Notes under the pieces: generated by a model
The model's database searches: none
What the model was told of the DNA's origin: nothing
The model's input: only the letters and a program-made list of their open reading frames with translations
Program-made: the position numbers and the translations under genes
From: Atopsyche davidsoni
Taxonomy: Eukaryota; Arthropoda; Insecta; Trichoptera; Hydrobiosidae
DNA: 64,000 nucleotides
Reading direction: 5' to 3'
Assembly (NCBI GenBank): GCA_022113835.1
Contig: JAILWY010000028.1
Span: 7,167,001 to 7,231,000, forward strand
Shown: piece after piece, positions 21,769 to 34,575 of the stretch
Numbering within the stretch: the stretch's first letter is position 1
How the letters are laid out: each line of letters starts with the position of its first letter

Positions 21769-21905
21769 AGATTGGTGACCGGTTTCGCCAACATTTCACG
21801 TTCACACTCTGTTTGATAATGCCAAAAATCACTCAAGTATTTTATTTATTATTTAAAATATTAAAATGGAATTCCACCAAGTACCCTCTGTCAAAAATAT
21901 TGATT
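21769..21905. repeat. Copy of a dispersed repeat with GAAACCGGT and a TGGAATTCCACC motif
   Basis: Shares blocks with the 42307-42460 region: TTTGATAATGCC, the ACCGGTTT/AAACCGGT block next to GGTGACC, and AAAATATTAAAATGGAATTC followed by CACC. The blocks are rearranged relative to the other copy. It is a repeat family of unknown type, possibly derived from hammerhead-bearing retroelement ends. Confidence 0.5.
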
Positions 21906-22680
21906 TCCTTCAAATAATTCAGTAAATAGAGGACCTAGAAGCATGGCTCCCGGAGGAGTGGGATTCAACAAGTGCCCCAGGAGAGCGCCGGAGGGGCGCG
22001 CCAAGAACATTTCATTTTCAGATTAATACGTTGAGCAAATTGAAGCGATTTTTATTTGAAAAGGTTATCCGTTATTTAAAAATGTAGCCGTGCCAAAAAT
22101 ATTATGATTTATTAAAAATTATTTTTACCTTCCGAGGGTATCTAAAATATGATTTGAGAGAGTCGATTGTCTTACAAAGCGGCGGAAAGATCCTCGAATT
22201 TATTTTTGGGATAGAAATCGAACCCGCATCTCTCCTTTCGCGGCCGGCAACTCCGCCCCTTCGACCACCGAAGCCTTGATGCAGAGCGTCGTTCCTCAAT
22301 CACAAATACACTGTTCAAACGATAAACCCTGCGTGGACAAAAAAGTGGTTTTCAAATAACGGAATTATTAAACGACCAATTGATATTCATTTATCATTGA
22401 TAAATGTGGTTTATTTGTGGAGGGTATCGGGTTCACAGCTCATCGTGTGCACCCCAAGGAGGGGTCAGGAGGAGGAATATTCCAGCGGAGCCCTGCGCTG
22501 CGCCGCTTATCGATTCTTCAGCATATTTCCTCTCATTGTTTAGACGCCGCCTCCCAGGGAGAGGGCCGCCCGTCATCTGTGCTTTCTCAATACAGGATAA
22601 AAAATATATTTACTATAAAAAGAGTGGTGAAGCAGGCGCTGCGCTTTATTTCGTAAGTCTGCAAGTGACAATGTACATTA

Positions 22681-22681
22681 A

Positions 22682-22714
<33 letters not shown>

Positions 22715-22748
22715 GTATATGTATGTGTGTGTGTGTATGTGTGTGTGC
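22681..22748. repeat. (CA)n-(TA)n-(GT)n near-palindromic microsatellite
   Basis: A CA run passes through TA into a GT run, so the whole tract is close to self-complementary and could extrude as a cruciform. Confidence 0.9.
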
Positions 22749-22889
22749 ATATTGACATGTGAATATCTCACAAGGTAAGTTTACGAGTAAGTCCTGAGAG
22801 TACTCATCTAGCACGCGGCCCGCAGCGAGGCGGGGCCGAGCTCGGGGCCTGGCGCCGGGTGGACCCCCCTGTCGTCTCATGTCTGCTTA

Positions 22890-23473
22890 TACGAGTATAT
22901 ATATGTATGGTGAAGTAAAACGGAGTTAGGGTAAAAGCACCGCTCTTAAGCCGTTACGTTAAATCCTTATTAAATTAAATAAATATCATAGTAATTAATA
23001 AAATATATTCATATTGTTTTTCCATGCCCGTCGAACTGCACAAGCACTTAGGAGGTCTCTGAATTTAATACTTTCTGGACAGTTTAAAACTAAAGAAAAT
23101 TACGGATAATTTTTGTCACAACTAGCATTTGAAATAGAGCAACACACCTTTACAAAAGGGCGAACAAGTGTTCGCAGCCATCCGGTGCGTTGCCCAGAGC
23201 CTGCCCGGAACCAGGGTATACATGCAATGTCTCTTTTTTATTTGTTATAAATCACCTTCCCTATGTTTGTAAACGACAAAAATATTACCGCTAGTATCCG
23301 GAACATGACCGCCATAGCACACCGAGTGCATCGATCTCTCCTGTAAACGTCCTGGCCTATTCTTCTTCCTTTCTCTTTCTCTTACTTCCGCGGACTCGTG
23401 CTGAAGGATAGTGTTTTTGTCAAATTATTAGGATATCCTGGATATGTTTTTTACCCGAATGCCACAACTTGCA
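22890..23473 (-). repeat. Right copy of the 584-bp inverted repeat pair
   Basis: Reverse complement of 17504-18087. The outer boundary runs into a short slippage of CAACTTG copies (about 23464-23487). The inner boundary is at the TATACGAGTATATA motif. The two copies enclose about 4.8 kb. Confidence 0.85.
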
Positions 23474-24124
23474 ACTTGCAACTTGCACTCGTAATTTTGA
23501 ATGAAAGTAAAGTTAATGTTTGACCACTTTGAATCACTACACATATTGATTAAAAAACTTGATCGGGAGTTGTCGGGATTCGCTGCACTCGGTGCTCCCA
23601 TGTTGTCTTCAGTGTCAGCGAGTCTTCAAACATTTGATCACCGACAAGCGGAATACTATAAACTTGGAAAAAAAGTATGACAAATTGTGACGCCAGGCAC
23701 TACTCTTCATATTAACTACTAGCACCCGGCGCGTGCTATTACGCTAAATAAAGAAATAAAATATTATTTTTAATTAATTCATTTAGCATTGCACTTCGCC
23801 GGTTATATGATTTTTTATCGTAAGATCCACGAGTTTTTGTTTGAAAACTTTAGCTGTCAGATCGTGTCTGATGCGATGACTGACCAGGCGAAAGCAAATC
23901 TTTGGTTTCCGACCAAGTAGGATTGTAAAGACCTGGTCGCAAATTAATGACAGTTCTGTGTTGTTTTGTTGTTGTTGTTGCGGCAGCCTGTATTATCATC
24001 AATATCAGTGTTTTTTTGTTGGCAACCTGCATTATTCGCGAACATGACAGTTCTATTTTTGAAAAATATTTTCGACCGCAAAATGTTGAAACTTTTGTAT
24101 GGGAAATGTCGAAAATCTCTTTAA
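23474..24124. other. Intergenic sequence, no gene seen
   Basis: No supported frame or repeat between the inverted repeat copy and the TTAA-flanked element. A short GTT run occurs near 23969. Confidence 0.4.
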
Positions 24125-24128
24125 TTAA

Positions 24129-24579
24129 CCTCCTCAGACCTGACTTTTTATTTTTGGTTGAAATTTTTTTTTAATATCTGCTAAAACATTGAAAAGGTAA
24201 AACAAAATTTTTTTTTTTTTAAATTCGATGTCAAGTCATGGTATGATACACTACAGTTTGGAATGAAATTTTGATTCAAACCAACAAAATAAGTCTTCCT
24301 TATAATATCATACAACGATAATTTATTGTAATTGACTTTTTAATAATTAAACAACAAAAATAAAATGTGACGAATTTGGACCGAAACGCGCCCGACCTGT
24401 GACATCTTGCAAGAATGACATATAATACAAATATTACTCGATAGATGAGGACATTTGCAAAACAAAACGAATTAATATAACGATGTACAAAAGTTCCTAA
24501 TGTAAATAAGTCGAAATAAGTCCTTTAACAGAAGGTCTGAAGTTTATGTGCATTACAATGTGCACAGGGTCTGAGGAGG
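24129..24579. mobile_element. piggyBac-type MITE with TTAA duplication
   Basis: The terminal inverted sequence CCTCCTCAGACC is present at both ends and each end is bordered by TTAA (24125-24128 and 24580-24583). TTAA target-site duplication with CC-starting ends is the signature of the piggyBac superfamily. The 451-bp interior is A+T-rich without a transposase frame, so it would need an autonomous partner. Confidence 0.7.
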
Positions 24580-24863
24580 TTAAATAAACCAAATTTGATT
24601 ATTAATTGTTTAATTTAAGTGGTCTAAAATGACCTCAGTATTATTGGCTTTCAAATGAAACCGGTTTGGGGCACATCGGTTGGATGGTTCTATAGCAGCC
24701 AAATAACCGCCGGTTTTTGAGTTTGTGTATATATCTGCGTAATTTATTTTCATACGTAACATACACGGGGCTTACAGAAACATATCTGTTTTTTTTAGGT
24801 ATAAACAAACAATTTTTTTTTAAAGACCCTCGAATACCTTCGCAAACTCGCAACAAGTAAATA

Positions 24864-25020
24864 ATGAATTCGCATCTGGGTCAGTCCGGGCCTGGCGAGT
24901 CGCGCAGGCGCGCCGGGCCCGCGCGGGCGTCGCGGCGCGAGGGACGTCCAGCTCAGCCTCGCCAGTCACCGGCGGCGCTCCGCTGCGCCAGCACCTTCTG
25001 CTCTCCAGTCCACACCCGAG
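24864..25020 (+). promoter_or_regulatory. CpG-rich candidate 5' exon upstream of VMAT
   Basis: A short, very GC- and CpG-rich block in A+T-rich surroundings ends in a strong donor (CCCGAG followed by GTAAGC at 25021). It lies 1.85 kb upstream of the VMAT start exon on the same strand, and that exon opens with a splice acceptor before its ATG, so an upstream non-coding exon is required. An in-frame ATG exists here, but the VMAT frame does not need it. Role inferred from position only. Confidence 0.35.
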
Positions 25021-26860
25021 GTAAGCGAGCCCAGCATCCCCCAGCATCCCCCGGCATCCCCCGGCCGCGCCCCGGGAACTGTTGAACTGATCTATCTCCT
25101 CCCGCTCTTCCCGCCTGCGTCTTGAACATTTTTGACAATAGTTCGTGGCATGCTGTGGGTATCTGTTGCCCCGAGCGTATTACAAACACAATGAACATAT
25201 ACGAGTTGCAAACGTGAATTTACTTAATATTCTGTCACAATCAAACGCATTACAATTCAGTGGCGCTCGCGTGTTTGTACAATCACATAAACTCCAGACA
25301 TTTGAGGGCCCCCTCAGCTCGGCGCTCGGGTCCCTCCGAGGCGGGCACCTGTTGAGGAGCGGGAACCGAGGAAGGCGATTCGCAAGCCGCGTTCAGGTCT
25401 GTCGAGTGCTTGGATAAAAATATTGAAACCATTTAAAAAATATGTTCAGGGTGCGTCTTTTTAAAATGAGCTGTTGATCTTGTGCAATTATAGAAAATAA
25501 ACAATTGACCCGAGCTGGCCCCCTCCGCTCGCACTAACAATGTCATTTAAATTGAAAACTGTCGGCCAGAGGCTGCGAGGCGCGACGCGACATTTTTTAG
25601 TTACTTTTAAATTCTCAATTAATCAAATTGCTCGTTCAGATTTTAAGCGCAACATAGGATGAAAAAAGAGTAGACGCAGGCAAAACGGAGTCAATTGCGA
25701 CAGAATAACCGAGGATTTAAGAGTAGTCAGCACGGCGTTAATCACTACTGGATTGAAAATTTATTTATAATTCAAGACCCCAGTGACCCTCTGATGAGTT
25801 TTTTAATTACGCCGTAAAAGTACTCAAAACGAAAGCGAGCCCGAGCTCCAGCCCCGGCAGACCGGAAACGAAGCGCGGCGAATCCCCAATATTAATTAAT
25901 CAATTATGATTCAATAATCTGGGGACTTCGCAAAGAGGCTTTTGAGCGAGACCCCCTTCCCCCGTCCCTCCCTCGACTCTCTCCCTCACCATTCTGTCCT
26001 ACTTCGATTTTACTCAAAAGCCGGACCGAGTATTTAAAACAATATTTAATTTATTCAATATAGCACTTTAGTCCATATTACTATTACTATTATTCTTATA
26101 TATATATATATATATATAATCAATTATATTTTTAAAATGCAACGCTTTATGGACTGCACAAAATCACTGCCGGAAGTCTAGGCCAATTAGTTATACACCT
26201 GCTAGTGTGGAGTGTGATAGAACATCGTCACTCGATTTTATAGATTTATTTTAACACTATTTATGAAAAAAATATCATTTTACATAAATTAAATATTTTT
26301 TTGAAAAATCGGCACATACACAAGACTCCGTATGTATCAGGTGATAGCGAACTTACAGATGAATACGCGTTTTATGAAATTCTGAAATCTTTTTATTATT
26401 CTATTGAAAGCCAACCCTTCGCCGCAGTATTATTCTCAACATTTCACTGCGCGATAAATCATGAGCCTTGTGATATGTGCCTTGTCACCCGCCATTTCCC
26501 GGGCCGTGGGCTGCGGGGGCGCGACCCTTGCGATGCTCTATTCGCATTTCTGTCGTAAAATAGGCGAGGATAGCGAAATGTATAATATGATCAAAAAATA
26601 TAACCTTCACTTCAGGCATGACAGTTGGCTTGAACGCAGCGCGTCACTCGCTCACGATATTGCCTAAATCGAATTCGTCTATCCTGGCGTCCTGCTCCGC
26701 GCAGGTCAGCCGCTCCCGAGGGAGTCGGCGTGTTGAAACGAACCGTTGAACGACTGCTAGAGAACGCGCCAGAGCAATAATTATTAAAAAAATAAAAGTT
26801 CTCTTGGAAGTAATTGTTTCAAATTGGCAATCAGTGATCCCAGGGACTGCTTGTGCTTGC
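25021..26860. other. Region upstream of VMAT coding exon 1
   Basis: Probably the 5' intron or promoter region of VMAT. It has mixed GC patches and a (TA)n run at about 26097-26118. No other gene is supported. Confidence 0.4.
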
Positions 26861-26867
26861 AGGCGGC

Positions 26868-29800
26868 ATGGTCGCGGGGCGCCTCCAGGCCTGGCGCGAG
26901 AGCCGCCGCCTCGTGCTGGCCATCGTCGCCGTGGCGCTGCTGCTGGACAACATGCTGCTCACCACTGTCGGTGAGGCCCCTCTATCTCTACTCCTTCTCT
27001 ACCAAACTCCACTTAAATATATATATATATGTCTATATACACAAACACACACACACACACATATATAGTTTTGTATAGGCTTTGTCCGGCGAGGAGCGGG
27101 TACCGAGCGGGCGCAGGTCGAGGGATCGCGGGGTTTTGGGCCCCTGTCCTGCCCCTGTCCTGCCCCTGTCCTGCCCCCGTCGGGCCCGTCCCGCCCGAGG
27201 TTAAGACACCCAACGGTCATTCTTCGAGAGAATCCGACACAGTATTAGCATGGGGGCGCCTCTAGAGTCCCGTTTCCCGGTGAGCCGATCCCTTCACAAG
27301 TCAATTAATATTTTAAGGGTGGGGCACATTTGAACCGATTTCTCTCGTCCATGTATTTGATTTCTTTTATTCTACAAAATCACTGATATTTTGTGTCAGT
27401 GAAGCATGCTTATGGAATAAAGTTGCCCCAAAATAAGGAACATCCGACTTCACGAACCGTGCTTCTGGGAAGGCGTGCTGGCGAGAAGTGCTCCTCTAGC
27501 CTCTCGCCGGCACCTGCGGGGTCTTCCTGCGGGCGGACTTGCCTCAGAGTAGCGTTGCGTTCGTTTCTATTTGATCAAATTAGCAGTTTTTTTCAGAGCA
27601 TTTTGCATGCACAGTTATTTTTCGATAGTAATTGATTCCAGGAAGCGCCGGTTCGAACCCTAACTGGGTCTCGAAAGAGAAATAATTTTTCTCGTCGTCT
27701 TACGAGTACACGTAGCGGACAGCCTCCTCCCTTCAGCCGCCTCGACGCGGGGAGGCAATTCGGGTCGCTGCGCCTCTGCAATCTCATTATTTGATGACTT
27801 GCAAGCTCTTTTGTCTCGTCACTAACTCGTCTCGTCGGGGTATATTCTTTGTTTTTGTATCGCGGCAGTCGACCGGGGGACGGTGTCTTGAAGGGTCAGC
27901 GCTGGGCCGCGAGTAGCCGGGAATGTGGGTTTCAATCTCAGCGGTATCTCAATAAAACGTTCTTTCTCATTGTCCTGCGGGTTAATGCTGGCTGGCGCTT
28001 TCTTGTTCGAAACAAATGACTTTTGAAGTTTTGATTTTTAAAAATCGAATGTGAAATCCTAACTGGGCGGAAAAGAGGCCAGAAGTCGGTTCGCTTAGAA
28101 TATGTCCACGTTGAAGTGTGTCTCGGCCGAGCGCCGGTCACCCCTGATGCCCTCGCCCTCGCCTTGGGCCTCGCTCTCGCCCTCGCTCTCGCCCTCGCCC
28201 TCGCCCTCGCCCTCGCCCTCGCCCTCGCCCTCGCCCTCGCCCTCGTCGGCGCGTATCGGGGCGTTGTCAGCGCCAGAGACGAGAGGCCGAGGGGCGCGGG
28301 GGCTGAGGGAAATTCGCCGAGAGGAGGGGGCGTTTGACTTGTCAATCTGAAGTGGCCGCGCCGATGAAGGACCCTACATTTAAATTCATCGCCGGGAGAG
28401 CAGCGACTGCGTGCGGAGGCTTTGCGCGCCAAAATTATTCTATCGTCAAAAATTGGTAATAACACTATGGAACGCCGGTTCACATCCCAGTGCAGTCGTA
28501 ACATTTTCGATTTTATGCGATTTTCCCGGCCACAAAGGGCGGTCCTCGGAGACGCCGGGCCGGGCGAGGCCGAGGCTCGAGCTCTCCTTCCCTCCGCTGC
28601 GGCCTGCCCGGCTCGCTAGGTTCGTCCGAGTCGGATGTCTGCGGTTTGTAGAATCGACGCATCAATGAAAAATAAAAGTGAAATAGTCGAGCCGATGACA
28701 ATAGTTCCAAAGGAAGCGCCACCCGGAGACGCTCTGCCCGGCGCAGGGGCTCACAGACCGGCGCGCTATGACCTCGCAATACAAATAAATATTACAGTTT
28801 TTGAGGCCAACACGGTTAAGCCGGCTAAACAGTGCTAGTAAAATTATTGTTAAAAGTTAAGTTTCTACACCGCAATCTGAATTATTGTTTGGACTCAAAA
28901 TGTCGGCAAAATGATCGGATTTAAAATTCGCCTTGTGAGGCGGAGGGAGTACTTCCACAGTAAACTGAGACCCGCCGTCGGCAACGGAAGCGCCTGGCTG
29001 GCGATCTTCCGGCGCCGGGAGGGGGTGAGGGCGTCGACTCCGATCAATCCTCGCCTCCCGCGGGTAGTTGTGGTCGTGGGGAGTTATAGTACCCTGATAC
29101 TGATAATACGCAATGCGTCTGGACTTTTTGCGCAGTGCCCATCATCCCGGAGTTCTTGTATGACATCAGACACCCGGACGCGCCCCTCAGCGGGCCGGTG
29201 GGGCCTCCGCCCGCCCCGACCCCCGCGTGCTCCTGTCCTGGCGCCAACAGCTCCGTCACGAACGACACCTCTAGCGGTGAGTGACTTCTCGCTGAAATGT
29301 TTCAAATACTTGGAAACGCAATAGTAACCCTCGGCTAGGAACATTAAGATAAATGTATGCAATAAAAAGTATACAATTTATTTATTTGTTTGCAGTGAAC
29401 ATAACAGCTTTGGAGGCAGTTCGGCACAAGGAGCTGGTGGAGGAGACGGTGGAAGTCGGAATGATGTTCGCTTCCAAAGCCTTCGTCCAACTCTTGGCCA
29501 ACCCTATTGTGGGGCCCCTAACCCACAAGTACGACATTCCATTTGTAGCTGGCCGGCACTTATCTTTGCGCCGCGATGTTCATAGTAAAGTTTGACGACC
29601 TCGCGACTCGCCGAATGCAAATCTTCTTCAGTTTCAAAAAGAAGGAAAAGACTCGGTTCGCCCGGAGATCAAAAAAACCTCATTCAGATGATGTCTTTCG
29701 CCATTAAAATAACGAGCTGTTTTTCTGTGTGATTTCAGGATCGGCTACAGCGTGCCCATGTTTACCGGTTTCATCATCATGTTCCTCTCCACGCTCAGTG

Positions 29801-32706
29801 AGTCACCCGCAGTCATGTTTATTGGGGCTCAGAGCCCGAGTCTATTCGCGCCGGGCAGCCTTCATCGGCTGGTCGACCACCGATTAGCACTCTGTTATGG
29901 CAACGCTCGCGGGGTTACTGAATACGGTTTTATTGAATATTTAATAATCACCCTTTGCGTTGCTTCTTTCAGTTTTCGCCTTCGGGAGATCTTACGGAGT
30001 GCTGTTTATGGCGCGGGCTCTGCAGGGCATCGGCTCCTCCTGTTCCTCCGTCTCCGGGATGGGGATGCTGGCGGAGAGATATCCCGATGATAAAGTAACG
30101 GCTCTTTTCTTTTAATTGTTTTTATTACTTAGCAATATAATTAAAACAAGTGGAAAAATCCCACAAGTATTTTATTTAAAATATATCAGTCATTTGTGAA
30201 AAAATTGATGAGTATCGAAATTCAATAAAACTCAGTATACGTTAAGCTCAAATGATTCATAGAGGACGACACGCGGGGTGGATCTCGATAGACAGTCTTG
30301 TCCAGGGGAGTGTCCTCCTCGGTCGCAGTGTTTTGCTCGCCAACTAGTCACTACAGGTTATCATTCTTACAGGAAAGAGGCAACGCCATGGGCATAGCCT
30401 TGGGGGGGCTGGCGCTGGGGGTGCTGATCGGGCCTCCGTTCGGCGGAGTCATGTACGAGTTCGTGGGGAAGTCCGCCCCCTTCCTTATCCTATCTGCCCT
30501 CGCCCTCGGGGATGGACGTGAGTCTCTCCTTTACCGCCAGCGTGCTTTTTTGATTAATTCACAAACCGATCAGTTTGCAGACGTTATTGAACATTTGTAT
30601 ACTCAAATTGATCATACATTTCTAAGGATTATGCCTACCCTCACTCTCGATCTGCTTGCAGTTCTTCAGCTGCTGATGCTGCAGCCGACGGTGGTGCGCC
30701 AGGAGTCCGACCCGCCCTCCCTCAAGGCGCTGGTCATGGACCCGTACATCCTCATCGCGGCCGGTGAGCTTTTGTTTCCGAGTGCCTGGGAATCTCCCTC
30801 ATTTTTTAAATTTTAACTTTAAAATTGCTGTGTCATTACTCGTTGGAAAGAAGAGGGACATGTTGTGTATGTAGCCGCACAGAATCCTTGCTTACAAATC
30901 GATTTCACGTATTTAAACACATTTTTTTGAAAAAGTATTAATTTTTGAATTTGAAAATTTCGGGATATCTCGGCGCTCTCCCCTGGTGTGTCCGCCGGGG
31001 AGAGGCGGAGCGGGACTGCTTCTTATTCTCTACACATTAATTTAAAAAATCATCATCACAGGTGGAATTCAATGAGAATAAATAGTATCGAATTATTGTG
31101 TCTGAGTCTTGTTGTTTTGTGTCAACAGGCGCCATCACGTTTGCAAACATGGGCATCGCCATGCTGGAACCGTCCCTCCCCATCTGGATGATGGACACCA
31201 TGGGTGCTGGGCGCTGGAAACAGGGAGTCACCTTCCTACCCGCTAGTATCAGCTACCTGATAGGTCAGTACTTTAACGCAAAAACATGTCTTCAGCGTGG
31301 AAGTGTGTGTATAACTATATTTATATGCATATATGTCCATGTATAAAAGCGCACATTGAATTTAGTTTGATAAATTTGCAGGCACGAACCTGTTCGGACC
31401 CTTGGGTCATCGCATGGGCCGTTGGCTGGCGGCTTGTCTCGGCCTGGTCATCATCGGAGTTTGCCTCATCTTGGTACAAATTGTCAAAATATTTTATGAT
31501 TAACAAAGCGCGTGCTGAGCCAATTTTAAAAACCAGCGGCAAATAGTGCTTTAGTTTACTCAATAAAACGTATATTTATTTTTAAACATTTTATTTCTAG
31601 TATTGATGTAAGTATGCATTACAGATTCCCATGGCGACATCCATCAACCATCTGATCGTCCCCAACGCCGGACTAGGCTTCGCCATTGGCATGGTAGACT
31701 CTTCCATGATGCCGGAGCTGGGCTACCTGGTGGACATCCGCCACAGCGCCGTGTACGGCTCAGTCTACGCTATCGGAGACATCGCCTTCTGCCTCGGGTT
31801 TGCCGTCGGTCAGTCCTGCGATGGATGCGAAGTTACAGTAAACGTGATGCACTTGACACCTTGGCAGTCTGCCCGGAGGCGCATTTCCCTGCTGTTGTCA
31901 GGGAAATTACAATAAAACTAACACCAGGAGAAGTTACTTCTCGAAGGAGTTACTTTTCCTGTGAGCCCGGGGGCAGCCTATTATTTTGTCCGAAAGAGGC
32001 CTCGCGAGTGGCGAGCGAGCGAATCGTTTGAATGCGGGTGGTTAGTAAATCGCGAGAGAAAAAAATAATTACTCGGCGGCTACTCTGCAAGTCTGCGATG
32101 CGTTCCGCTGTCACCTGTAAGCGGATAGTTTACGTCTGTTGTAAAATTATTCCACATCAAAATATTGGTGTTATTCTTTTTTCAGGTCCCGCCATGTCCG
32201 GCACGCTGGTCAACACCATCGGCTTCGAGTGGATGCTCTTCGGTATCGCGATTCTCAACTTCTTGTACGCGCCTCTCCTCTTCATGCTGCGAGCTCCGCC
32301 CACCAAGGAAGAGAAGAAGGTATTGCACTCGCGAGTACTTTTCCCCAGCCCGCTCTGTAGGTTTTCCCGCAGCCAGTTTGAGATCAGATTTTTACTTTTC
32401 TCGAATTTCTCAGTAATATTTTAATTTGAATGAAACGGAAGAATGATTTTTCTATTCAGTATTTTTATTGATAACAAACGGTGGACAGTTGCGTGTTATC
32501 GTTCATCCAACACCGCTGTATATATACAGTAGTATTCATACCGTCCAGTGTAGTCGTGTAGTCGTGTAGTCGTGTAGTCGTGTAGTCGTGTAGTCGTGTA
32601 GTCGTGTAGTCGTGTAGTGTAATGTGCGTCCCGCTTTCAGTCGCTGATCGTGGGAGACAAGTCCTCGGTGCGCTACGTGAGCTACCAGAACGACGAGGAG
32701 GAATAA
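26868..32706 (+). CDS. VMAT: Vesicular monoamine transporter, 12 coding exons
   Basis: A proton-coupled antiporter of the major facilitator superfamily that loads dopamine, serotonin, octopamine and related amines into secretory vesicles. Exons: 26868-26970, 29136-29276, 29396-29528, 29739-29797, 29973-30094, 30373-30517, 30662-30763, 31129-31263, 31382-31473, 31625-31808, 32186-32319 and 32641-32706. All have GT-AG borders and all phases agree, giving 471 residues with 12 predicted membrane segments. Family landmarks: ESRR then LLLDNMLLT in TM1 with its conserved Asp; [19 protein letters not shown] with the TM2 Lys; [26 protein letters not shown]; and the Asp residues in MVDSSMMPE and AIGDIAF, which match the proton-coupling Asp pair. 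The first luminal loop is short but has N-glycosylation sites (NSS, NDT, NIT). The acidic C-terminus ends SYQNDEEE. It looks complete and intact. The ATG follows an acceptor, so the 5' UTR begins in an upstream exon. Confidence 0.95.
27145..27182. repeat. Short (CCTGTCCTGCCC) repeat in VMAT intron 1
   Basis: Three to four copies of a 12-bp unit lie just downstream of a TA/CA microsatellite (27016-27066) in the first coding intron. Confidence 0.8.
28147..28247. repeat. (CGCCCT)n hexamer array in VMAT intron 1
   Basis: About fifteen copies of CGCCCT/CGCTCT. It lies inside the 2.2-kb first intron of VMAT, about 0.9 kb before exon 2. Confidence 0.9.
32548..32619. repeat. 8-bp repeat (GTGTAGTC), nine copies, next to a VMAT splice acceptor
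   Basis: Nine perfect octamers end 21 bp before the last VMAT coding exon. The array occupies the place where a branch point would normally lie and leaves only a short pyrimidine stretch (CCCGCTTTCAG). Confidence 0.95.
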
Positions 32707-34154
32707 CCCGAGCCGCCCGCCATATTGATCTACTGAGCAGCCCGGCCGCACTCCGCTGGAAACACCTCGAAACCGGAGTCTAGTTATGGTCATCAAAATC
32801 TTTTTTATTTCTCCCGCTACAACTTGCAACTCACGGCTCTTGCCGGCGATCTCCTGAAGGCTTTGAGGTAACGCTAAACAGGTATGCTTGAATTTGCGGT
32901 GAAATGGCTCCGAGCAAGCAGGGCCTTATCAGTTTTGCGAATAGCACGCCTTTGATATTTTACATGTACGTTCTTAAGGTTATTATGGTGTATTTATTGA
33001 GTGCATTTTTTACTAACAGTCTGAACTGAAATTTAAATAAGCTCTAGATCCAAAGGGAGTTACCGAAATGACCATTCGCACTATTTGTCGATTAGATTAC
33101 AAAAACGACATATTTTATTAATTTTTATGGCACAAAATTCCTACAAGAAGTCTACTCGCGAGAGTTCAGAGTTCAATTGTAAAATATAAATAAACTCCGA
33201 TTGCCAAAAGATTCTAATTACCAAAGCCATCGAATTATTGGTATTCAACAAAATACTTGGGCCTCCGCGGGTCGCCGCGCCGCTCTTTTCAAATACTTCA
33301 TTTAACATCACACGCCGATCAACATTGGATACGTATTGTGTTTTGACACGCTCTAAAACTAGAAGGATCGCAAATGTACCCAAAAAGCCGTGTCAGATAA
33401 GCCACGAGCTCCGCTAGAGGAAAGCGGGAAGCTCTGTGCTTTATTACCATCGAGCCTCGGCATCAAACATATCAATACAGCAAACTTTTATTTAAAAATA
33501 TGCTATATTCCAAAAAAATTGTGAATTTTTCCTACAAAATATAAAATGAATAAAAACCAGTGACAAATTGCCCTCATTGTTTGAAAAATTCATTTTTATT
33601 TTGTACGGAAAAAACAAGCAGTTTATTCAGATATTGTTGTTGAATATTGATTCCGACGCCAACAAAGCGTCTGACTAATTCTCATTCTGAGAAAAAAAAT
33701 TATAGATTCGGAGTAAAAATATCTTCAAACACTTTTGTTAACAATTTATTTTTGATCGGGTTTGAGGAAAATTATCGTTTGTAAAAAGGAATGAGCTTCT
33801 ATGAGGGTATATTCTGGATTGTGAGATAAAAAATTTGCACATCTTAATGACTGTATTGAATATATGTATTATAAATATATTCAAAACCCAACTTCCCCAC
33901 GATGTGTGATTTTTTTATTAAGGCAACACTTTTCGTTCTTATTTCAAAACCGTGCGGTGAAATGGTTTTATTAATTTAATTTATAATTAAGTAACTTTTA
34001 TAATAATTTTAAGAAAAATGCTTATATTATATACCTATGTGTCTGTCTATATACTGTAGAACTAGACGTAAGACTAAGTAAGCGCCCGCACGCCGGGGAG
34101 ACTACGAAATGTGTTATTTTATATGAATATATTGGAATCTTTGTACTTTCCAAG
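32707..34154. other. VMAT 3' UTR and downstream A+T-rich sequence
   Basis: Immediately after the VMAT stop lies presumed 3' UTR; I did not settle on a poly(A) signal. The rest is A+T-rich without a supported gene. Confidence 0.4.
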
Positions 34155-34575
34155 GAGACCGCCGCCACTCTTGCCCCGTGGCCGAGGTCTCCCTGCTGGA
34201 ATCCTTTTCCTTTCGGTCGTTGGAGGATGAAGGTAACACGCGAGGTAGAACGGCGGGTCCACGGCTTTAGCCTATTTACACGTATGCTAATGCTATTTTT
34301 AATCGACGCGAAACAGAAAGCTGCTTTGGAATCGCCGTTCTACCCTCAAAGCCGTCCGACTCGCGAAGTGCCCTCGCACGGAGTGTACGGCGGCGCCGAG
34401 GACCTCTGCAGACCTCTGCAGACCTCTGCGGACCTCTGCAGACCTCTGCGGACCTCTGCAGACCTCTGCGGACCTCTGCAGACCTCTGCGGACCTCTGCA
34501 GACCTCAGCAGTGGAGGCGCGCAGTACACGAGCGGCTTCAGCGGCGAGATGCTCCACCTGATGTTGAGCAACTGA
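34155..34575 (+). CDS. Candidate two-exon coding fragment interrupted by a 10-bp repeat
   Basis: A possible exon (34155-34232, phase 0, ends ATGAAG before GTAACA) joins in phase 0 to one starting at 34317. The second reads ESPFYPQSRPTREVP, then HGVYGGAEDL, and meets a decamer array (34401-34506). Immediately after the array, in another frame, comes SSGGAQYTSGFSGEMLHLML followed by Ser-Asn and a stop at 34573-34575. Without the ten extra decamers (100 bp) the two halves would be in the same frame. The family is not recognised and the protein could be a pseudogene or a polymorphic allele. Evidence is frame continuity only. Confidence 0.3.
34401..34506. repeat. 10-bp repeat (GACCTCTGCR), ten copies plus a partial
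   Basis: Head-to-tail decamers ending in A or G; from 34421 the endings largely alternate, so there is a partial 20-bp superunit. Because 10 is not a multiple of 3, copy number decides the downstream frame. Confidence 0.95.
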
